Positions 6,664 through 10,818 of a DNA stretch of 10,818 nucleotides are shown one piece after another (positions within the stretch are counted from its first letter, which is position 1; every line of letters starts with the position of its first letter). Source of the DNA: Candidatus Aminicenantota bacterium (GTDB taxonomy: Bacteria > Acidobacteriota > Aminicenantia > Aminicenantales > Aminicenantaceae). The stretch covers positions 1 to 10,818 of the forward strand of contig JAUWVG010000037.1 in the NCBI GenBank assembly GCA_030617525.1, read 5' to 3'. Position numbers and translations under genes: made by a program. The notes under the pieces are model-generated. The model ran no database searches. It was not told where the DNA came from and saw only the letters and a list, made by a program, of their open reading frames with translations.

Positions 6664-7632
6664 TTATTTTTTGTAGACGTGCGTCAACCAATCTGCGTAG
6701 GCATCATGTTGACCTCTGACAACTTCAAGGTAGAAGTTTTGTATTTTTTTTGTGATATTTCCCACTTTGCCTGTACCAATGGTGTATTCTTTTCCTTCGT
6801 CTGCTGGATCGGAGTCGTCGGTGACATGAACAATCGAAGCGATTTCAGCGGCAGTGCCGGTAAAGAAGGCTTCATCAGCCTGGAAAAAATCCTGCTTGGT
6901 TATAGGACTGACACGACATTCCAGACCAATATCTGAAGCCAGTTTGAGGACAGTTGTCCGTGTAATGCCTTCGAGGATGGATTCAGACATGTCATTTGTC
7001 TTCAAAACGCCATCCTTGATGATGAAGATATTTTCCCCCGGGCCCTCGGCGATGTTACCTTCGAGATTCAAATAGACAGCTTCATCGTATCCCTTGTTTC
7101 TGGCCAAAACGCCGGTGAGCGTAGACAGGACATAAAGGCCTCCAAGTTTTGCTTTCTGGTCGAATTGACTGTGATGGATGCGCCTCCAGGGGACAATGTT
7201 GACGCGGGTACCCCTTTTTGCGGCTTCTCCTAAGTAAGCACCCCATTCCCAAGCGGCTACAATTAATTCGACCTTGGAATGTTTTGGAACGAGTCCAAGA
7301 TTTCCGTACGAATAAAAAAGAAGCGGTCTGATATACGCTTTTTCCAATTTGTTTTCTTTCATGACGAGTAAGATGATGTCGGTGATTTCTTCCTTTGAGT
7401 AGGGAACGTCCATATGCAGTACGGATGCGGAATGCATAAACCGGTCCATGTGTTCCTGGAGCCGAAAAATGACCGGGCCTTTTTTTGTGTTATAGGCACG
7501 TATGCCTTCGAAAACTGAGGTTCCGTAGTGAAGAGCATGAGACATGACGTGAATTGTGGGTTCTTTCCATTCCATAATTTCTCCCAAATACCAAAATTTT
7601 TCTGCTTTTGGAAAATGGGTGTTTTCAAACAT
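6664..7632 (-). CDS. ilvE: Branched-chain amino acid aminotransferase (class IV)
   Basis: A 322-residue fold-type IV PLP aminotransferase, slightly longer than the 300-310 usual for IlvE. It catalyses the last step of Val, Ile and Leu synthesis and the first step of their breakdown, with 2-oxoglutarate/glutamate as partner. Evidence: N-terminal HALHYGTSVFEGIRAY (33-48), cofactor lysine Lys162 in AKLGGLYVLS, and Glu196 in the EGPGENIFIIKDGVL segment that contacts the pyridine nitrogen. The related D-amino acid aminotransferase and aminodeoxychorismate lyase have different signatures; overall pattern fits IlvE best. The ATG is preceded by AAGGAG at about 7 nt. No other branched-chain biosynthetic gene is in the window, so it appears to stand alone. 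The 204 bp upstream is AT-rich without a promoter I would name. Confidence 0.9.
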   Translation of the reverse strand: MFENTHFPKAEKFWYLGEIMEWKEPTIHVMSHALHYGTSVFEGIRAYNTKKGPVIFRLQEHMDRFMHSASVLHMDVPYSKEEITDIILLVMKENKLEKAYIRPLLFYSYGNLGLVPKHSKVELIVAAWEWGAYLGEAAKRGTRVNIVPWRRIHHSQFDQKAKLGGLYVLSTLTGVLARNKGYDEAVYLNLEGNIAEGPGENIFIIKDGVLKTNDMSESILEGITRTTVLKLASDIGLECRVSPITKQDFFQADEAFFTGTAAEIASIVHVTDDSDPADEGKEYTIGTGKVGNITKKIQNFYLEVVRGQHDAYADWLTHVYKK

Positions 7633-7836
7633 ACTTTCTCCTTTTTTTTAATGGATTAATTCAGGGGTTTATGATGGATATAAAATAAAAATTCCCCTTT
7701 TTGATTTTGTTGTCCGTGATGCCTGTAAAGATGAAAACTCCACCTCTTTTAGTTCAAAAATTATTTTAATATTAAACAGTGATGGAAATTAATTGATAAC
7801 ATAAATTTGCTCGAATGAAAAGAAATCTTTTTTTTG

Positions 7837-8346
7837 TTACTCCAGCGTAAATTCCCAGGCACACCAGATATTTGTCGTGTGTTTATCTGGAGGACAAGTT
7901 AAACATTTTGTTCGTATCCGTGGATCGATGGTTTTGGCAAAACCGCTGTATTCAATGATTCCCACAGATTTACATGGAAAATCGGCAAGACCCTGTCGCT
8001 GCCTTGCTTCCTGAACGCGGCACGTGTTCATCCGGAATACGCACCTGTTCTTTTCTTGTTCCAGAACTTCCTGAGTGTTGATGTGTGCATAAAGTCTGAA
8101 TTTGAGTGCCTGAACGAGGGCCGGGATGCCGCCACCTGGTTTTAGTCCGAGTCTTTTTTTGATGCGTTTTGCTTCGAGAACAGTAAATGTTTCCCATGCC
8201 TTTTTATCCAGGTCGAGGGCGGCCTCAAAGCCAAATTTATCTTCGACAGCTCGAAACCAGAGTCCGTCATGGGCGAGCCAATTTTTGGCTGCGTCCTGGA
8301 GAAGGTGAATCAGTTCTTCTTTGGATAAATCTTCGACTTCTTTCAT
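7837..8346 (-). CDS. DUF6125-like cytosolic protein with Cys-rich C-terminus
   Basis: A 169-residue soluble protein that I recognise only as resembling the DUF6125 family; function unknown. The N-terminal half is helical and charged (KEVEDLSKEELIHLLQDAAK), followed by an NWLAHDGLWFRAVEDKFGFE stretch typical of that family. The C-terminal half has six cysteines: Cys102, Cys109, Cys125, Cys148, Cys151 and Cys162, with the pattern CLTCPPD and later WCAWEF, suggesting a metal or small-ligand site. I chose the ATG at 8346, because GGGAG lies 5 nt upstream; a GTG at 8352 would have that site directly against it. Repeat copy C begins 14 bp upstream of the start. It is not clearly in an operon: 204 bp separate it from the aminotransferase gene. 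A relation to amino-thiazoline carboxylate hydrolase-like proteins is possible but unproven. Confidence 0.7.
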   Translation of the reverse strand: MKEVEDLSKEELIHLLQDAAKNWLAHDGLWFRAVEDKFGFEAALDLDKKAWETFTVLEAKRIKKRLGLKPGGGIPALVQALKFRLYAHINTQEVLEQEKNRCVFRMNTCRVQEARQRQGLADFPCKSVGIIEYSGFAKTIDPRIRTKCLTCPPDKHTTNIWCAWEFTLE

Positions 8347-8356
8347 GGGCACTCCC

Positions 8357-8390
8357 TAACCTGAATTATTCATAATAACTGCCGACACCT
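8357..8390 (-). repeat. Dispersed 30-bp repeat, copy C (DUF6125-like leader)
   Basis: On the plus strand CTGAATTATTCAT (8361-8373), three bases AAT, then AACTGCCGACACCT (8377-8390). It sits just upstream of the DUF6125-like gene, in the same orientation to the gene as copy B is to trmO. CTA at 8356-8358 again gives the conserved TAR on the minus strand. It directly abuts the tandem palindromes at 8390-8450. Confidence 0.85.
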
Positions 8391-8450
8391 GTCATTGTAA
8401 GTGCAGCGTGGCAATCTGATTATGTCATCGCGAGTACTGCGAAGCGATCT
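8390..8450. repeat. Two tandem REP-like palindromic units
   Basis: Unit 1 (8390-8417) begins TGTCATTG and ends GGCAATCT; unit 2 (8423-8450) begins TGTCATCG and ends AGCGATCT. The 28-bp units match at 20 of 28 positions and repeat with a 33-bp period. Each has complementary ends: ATTG with CAAT in unit 1 and ATCGC with GCGAT in unit 2. They resemble the GTCATTGCGAG...GAAGCAATCT intergenic palindromes that I recall from many bacterial genomes. They lie between the radical SAM stop and repeat copy C and could form hairpins at the 3' end of the radical SAM transcript. Confidence 0.7.
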
Positions 8451-8455
8451 AGTAT

Positions 8456-9415
8456 TTATTTTTTTGCCGGTTCATAATACACAGACCCTTTATGTCGAAT
8501 CAATCGAATGTCTCCTTTTTCATCAAGAAATTGCAGATGTTTCATGACTTCGTTTCGGTGAAGGCCAAGTGATGAAGCCAAATCGGCAAGGGTCATCGGT
8601 CTTCTCTGGATCATGGACAGGATACTTTCTTTTTCGGATTTTTGGATAAGATTCTGTGCTGTCTTATCAAAGGTGGCGATAATTTCACACCGGCCACCGA
8701 TAAAGTCCCTGATTTTCTCCAGTTCGTCTAACAAAAGGGGGCGGGCGAATGACTCGGCCGGAGGACGGACAACCGAATTCAACTGAACTCTATCGGGTTG
8801 GAGTTCTTCCAAAACCGTCTTGAGCTTCTTGAGATGCAAGGGGGAGTCATTGATGCCCTTGACCAGTAATACCTCTATCCAAATTTTCCCCTTGAATTCC
8901 TGGCGGAATTTTTTCAAGCCAATAATGATGTCCGAGATTTGGAGGGAAGGATGAGGTCGATTTATTTTTTCAAAGACATCCTGGGTGACCGCATCCAATG
9001 AGGGAACGACAAGGTCGGCGGCCGACAGGGCTGTTCTGACTTCGTTGTGCTGGAGAAGGGTGCTGTTGGTCAGTACGGCCACGGGGATTTTAGTGATCTG
9101 TTTTATGCCGCGGATCAGTTTTCCAATTTCGGAGTTGAGAGTTGGTTCTCCAGAGCCGGAGAAAGTGATATAGTCGATGCGGGCACCTGAGTCGATTTTC
9201 TCTTTGATCTGGGACAGAATTTCTGAGGCAGGAATGTAATCTTTCCTGGTAACGATTTTATCAGGAACATGTCCCAGTTGGCAGTATATGCTGTCGAGGG
9301 AACATGTTTTAAACGGAATAAAATCGACTCCCAGAGAAAAACCCAACCTTCGAGATGGAACGGGGCCGTAAAGATTGGCCCATTTTTTTTTGTTGTTCTT
9401 TTGACTGGATTTCAA
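8456..9415 (-). CDS. Radical SAM protein (COG0731-like) with degenerate Cys motif
   Basis: A 319-residue protein of the COG0731 type, recognisable by YGPVPSRRLGFSLGVDFIPFKTC (16-38), the FSGSGEPTLN segment (85-94) that binds the methionine part of SAM, VAVLTNSTLL, and VQLNSVVRPPAE. The 4Fe-4S motif should be CX3CX2C, but reads C38-S-L-D-S42-I-Y-C45: the middle cysteine is Ser, codon AGC where TGC is expected. Residues from about 264 form a winged-helix-like domain (MTLADLASSLGLHRNEVMKHLQFLDEKG). Start is a TTG that overlaps the upstream TGA in a TTGA, with AAGGA about 5 nt ahead; no ATG is available before the conserved N-terminus. The substrate of this family is unknown to me; the wyosine-synthesis label of the COG should not be copied to it. 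Whether the enzyme is active with Ser42 is open. Confidence 0.87.
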   Translation of the reverse strand: MKSSQKNNKKKWANLYGPVPSRRLGFSLGVDFIPFKTCSLDSIYCQLGHVPDKIVTRKDYIPASEILSQIKEKIDSGARIDYITFSGSGEPTLNSEIGKLIRGIKQITKIPVAVLTNSTLLQHNEVRTALSAADLVVPSLDAVTQDVFEKINRPHPSLQISDIIIGLKKFRQEFKGKIWIEVLLVKGINDSPLHLKKLKTVLEELQPDRVQLNSVVRPPAESFARPLLLDELEKIRDFIGGRCEIIATFDKTAQNLIQKSEKESILSMIQRRPMTLADLASSLGLHRNEVMKHLQFLDEKGDIRLIRHKGSVYYEPAKK

Positions 9416-9615
9416 ACTTTATCCTTGTAAATCTCTATAAACTTTCTGAGAGAACGGTCGTATGTTCGTTCCACATCATCGGGGAAGAGACAGGCTGGCA
9501 GTTCTTGCATCCTCCAATGGTAGGGCAGGCATTCGCAGCAGATGCCCTTGCGGCTGCATGGTTCGTAAGAACAGTTGCAGTTTTGAAGATTTTTGTTCTC
9601 GTTGCACTCTCTCAT
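9412..9615 (-). CDS. Small Cys-rich DUF6485-like protein
   Basis: A 67-residue soluble protein resembling DUF6485. Eight cysteines occupy the first 42 residues: Cys4, 13, 15, 20, 26, 27, 29 and 42, in the pattern NCNCSYEPCSRKGICCECLPYH, followed by LPACLFP and a helical tail ERTYDRSLRKFIEIYK. This looks like a zinc or iron-sulfur site; function unknown. I chose the ATG at 9615 because CGGAG lies about 6 nt upstream and homologues start close to the first cysteine. A TTG at 9645 with AGGAG only 3 nt ahead would add ten residues. The stop overlaps the start of the radical SAM gene by 4 bp, so the two are translationally coupled and probably act together. Confidence 0.8.
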   Translation of the reverse strand: MRECNENKNLQNCNCSYEPCSRKGICCECLPYHWRMQELPACLFPDDVERTYDRSLRKFIEIYKDKV

Positions 9616-9805
9616 CCTAAACTCCGATTTGTTTATTTTGGTCAATATCTCCTGTAAAATTTATTCCAGGGAGATCTTTTTGAGCAATACTGTCTGCTGG
9701 GGCAAGTCTGAGTTTTTTTCCGTTGGTTTTCAGCGGGATCGATGTGTCTGAACATTTATTAACTGCAGGTCTAATGATTGGTCAGTATTCTACCGGCGAA
9801 ACCGT

Positions 9806-9814
9806 ATTATAACA
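9806..9814 (-). promoter_or_regulatory. Extended -10 promoter for the DUF6485/radical SAM pair
   Basis: The minus strand reads TGTTATAAT, a perfect TATAAT preceded by the TG of an extended -10 element. No good -35 is placed 16-18 bp upstream, which extended -10 promoters do not need. Initiation near 9799 would give a leader of about 185 nt before the ATG at 9615. I found no riboswitch fold or strong hairpin in that leader. Confidence 0.45.
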
Positions 9815-9886
9815 AATGAAGACCAATTTTGACACGCTGGAGCCCTCTTTTAAATGATCAAAACCGTATTGTTTTTTCCTCAGTTA

Positions 9887-10192
9887 TTAATCGAGGTAAC
9901 CAAGCTCTCTGAGTTGGTTTTGAATCAATCTGAAATCTTCAGGATTAAGGGTTTTGTTAACGGGTAAATCACTTAGAGGATGTTTAATCCTGCCCCAATG
10001 GATTCGTTCCCATACCCGTTCGTGATAATAATAAAGGATGACTCGGATTCCATGGAAGATGACCGTGATGAGAGACATTTCCTTCCAGCTGTGCGTGATT
10101 AGCCACGAGATCACTCCTAAAATGATAATACCCAAGACTCTCCAGACCAGAGATTTCATCCATGCTCTTTTCCGTGTATCGATTGCTTTCAA
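9887..10192 (-). CDS. DUF2061 small inner-membrane protein
   Basis: A protein of about 101 residues whose core is a DUF2061 domain: RAWMKSLVWRVLGIIILG, then ISWLITHSWKEMSLITVIFH, then IRVILYYYHERVWERIHWGR. Two membrane segments are visible, about residues 14-36 and 39-57, with a charged C-terminal tail in the cytoplasm or periplasm. Role unknown; the domain also occurs fused to or beside other proteins. The start is uncertain. A TTG at 10192 is the first ordinary start codon, but AGGAG ends 13 nt before it. An in-frame ATT at 10198 would have ideal spacing of 7 nt, and an ATG at 10159 would remove the RAW motif. A stop lies one codon before the ATT. It is preceded by a candidate small gene and the kinase gene on the same strand, which suggests an operon. 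Confidence 0.8.
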   Translation of the reverse strand: MKAIDTRKRAWMKSLVWRVLGIIILGVISWLITHSWKEMSLITVIFHGIRVILYYYHERVWERIHWGRIKHPLSDLPVNKTLNPEDFRLIQNQLRELGYLD

Positions 10193-10221
10193 TGGAATTC
10201 ACTGGCTCCTTTTTTTTGTGA

Positions 10222-10341
10222 TTATTTTTTGTCGAGAAGGGCGTTGAAAAACCAGGTGCATGTTCTCCAGCTTAGATAATCGTCCCGCAGAAAGGCAAGA
10301 ATATGTTGAGTGAGGCCCCTTGTGATTTTATGGGCAGTCAT
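10222..10341 (-). CDS. Candidate 39-residue small protein
   Basis: A short frame starting MTAHKITRGLTQHI and ending FFNALLDKK, between the kinase and DUF2061 genes. The ATG overlaps the end of the kinase gene by 14 bp. It is preceded by a strong ribosome site, GGAGG, 6 nt upstream (10348-10352 on the window). The stop is followed 11 nt later by the AGGAG of the next gene. These signals make it a better candidate than a random frame. The peptide is basic at the start and has two tryptophans and two phenylalanines in the second half (SWRTCTWFF), without a convincing membrane segment. I do not recognise it. The GGAGG could be chance, because it also encodes Ala-Glu-Ala in the kinase. Confidence 0.45.
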   Translation of the reverse strand: MTAHKITRGLTQHILAFLRDDYLSWRTCTWFFNALLDKK

Positions 10342-10818
10342 TTTCTGCCTCCGCCTTGGGAAGTGTTACAGTAAATGTGCTTCCTTTTCCTGGTTCGCTT
10401 ATCGCTCGAATTGTTCCTTCATGGGCTTCGACGATTTTTTTAGCAATGGATAGTCCCAGTCCTGTGCCCTTGGTTTTTGGCCCTTCTTTTCTGTTTACGC
10501 GGTAAAACTGATCGAAAATGAAGGACAGATGTTCCGGGGCAATGCCGATGCCTGTGTCCTGAACTTCAACGACCACAGACTTATCTTTATCCTTGATGGT
10601 GATGGTGGCGGTTCCCTTGGGTCGATTATACTTGACTGCGTTGCTGATGAGGTTGGAGAAAACCTGCTCCAGGGCCTCTTTGTCTCCGAGGACCAGGGGA
10701 TCATCTTGGGTCAGATCCATTTTTAACGAGATGTTTTCCTTCTGGATTATCGGCCCGAAAAAATCGATGAGCTTTTCTAGGAGTTTTTTAATGGACAACG
10801 GATGAAGATTGTCTGCTA
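10328..10818 (-). CDS. Sensor histidine kinase, C-terminal part (cut by window edge)
   Basis: The last 163 codons of a two-component sensor histidine kinase; the frame stays open to the right edge, so the sensor, any membrane segments and the phosphorylated histidine are outside the window. The ATP-binding HATPase_c domain is complete: N box NLISNAVKYN, G1 box DTGIGIAP, F box FDQFYRV, G2 box TKGTGLGLSIAKKIVEAHEGTI, and a final GKGSTFTVTLP. Residues at the very edge (LHPLSIKKLLEKLIDFF) look like the usual linker after the dimerisation helices. A TTG at 10798 could be taken as a start but lies inside this conserved linker, so it is not the true start. No response regulator is visible on this side. 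The stop overlaps a candidate small gene. Confidence 0.9.
   Translation of the reverse strand, partial: ADNLHPLSIKKLLEKLIDFFGPIIQKENISLKMDLTQDDPLVLGDKEALEQVFSNLISNAVKYNRPKGTATITIKDKDKSVVVEVQDTGIGIAPEHLSFIFDQFYRVNRKEGPKTKGTGLGLSIAKKIVEAHEGTIRAISEPGKGSTFTVTLPKAEAENDCP

Noticed and set aside
7651..7667. Possible fourth copy of the repeat: minus strand reads CCCCTGAATTAATCCAT upstream of the aminotransferase
   Set aside because: Only the first part resembles the repeat, with an inserted and a changed base, and nothing like AACTGCCGACACCT follows. Chance similarity in AT-rich DNA is enough.
9642..9755. A 37-residue minus-strand frame (MFRHIDPAENQRKK...) in the leader of the DUF6485-like gene
   Set aside because: No ribosome site precedes its ATG, the composition is unremarkable and it resembles nothing I know. 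It is more likely untranslated leader.
9840..9886. AAAAC...GTTTT near 9861-9876 as a terminator after the DUF2061 gene
   Set aside because: The stem is five AT-rich pairs and is not followed by a T run in the right direction.

Overview
The window reads as ordinary chromosomal DNA from a Gram-negative bacterium of moderate GC content. A probable outer-membrane lipoprotein and a periplasmic protease with a signal peptide support the envelope type. The mix of genes (a free-standing B3/4 protein, a paired M16 protease, a COG0731-type radical SAM protein, a DUF6125-like and a DUF6485-like protein) would fit Desulfobacterota or an Acidobacteriota/Aminicenantes-type lineage, but this is an impression from memory and not a demonstrated assignment. 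No tRNA, rRNA, transposase, integrase, CRISPR array or phage gene was seen.

Layout: two genes on the plus strand at the left end form a coupled pair, an aromatic-amino-acid-type PLP decarboxylase (271-1680) and a stand-alone B3/4 (PheRS-beta editing-like) protein (1677-2393) that share an ATGA stop/start. All other genes are on the minus strand. Reading leftwards from 6.0 kb there is a likely operon of a zinc-bearing M16 protease (4646-5989), its non-catalytic M16 lipoprotein partner (3117-4649) and an SGNH/GDSL hydrolase (2353-3069), which runs tail-to-tail into the B3/4 gene with 41 bp of coding overlap. Upstream of these lie trmO (6102-6566), a branched-chain aminotransferase (6664-7632) and a DUF6125-like protein (7837-8346). 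Further right are a coupled pair of a small Cys-rich DUF6485-like protein (9412-9615) and a radical SAM protein (8456-9415), then a DUF2061 membrane protein (9887-10192), a candidate 39-residue gene (10222-10341) and the C-terminal half of a sensor histidine kinase cut by the right edge (10328-10818).

The least ordinary content is at small scale. A repeat of about 30 bp occurs three times between 6.0 and 8.4 kb, always in the same orientation as the genes. One copy forms the stop codon and last residues of trmO, and two copies sit just ahead of the start codons of trmO and the DUF6125-like gene. One copy has an inverted partner that makes a possible 68-bp stem-loop; another abuts two tandem palindromes. 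Each copy contains the tiny frame ATG AAT AAT TCA Gnn TAR. Separately, the radical SAM protein lacks the middle cysteine of its CX3CX2C cluster motif (CSLDSIYC).

No coherent new defence or biosynthetic system is evident. The items most worth checking are the dispersed repeat family, the degenerate radical SAM motif next to a Cys-rich partner, the decarboxylase-B3/4 coupling and the 39-codon small gene.
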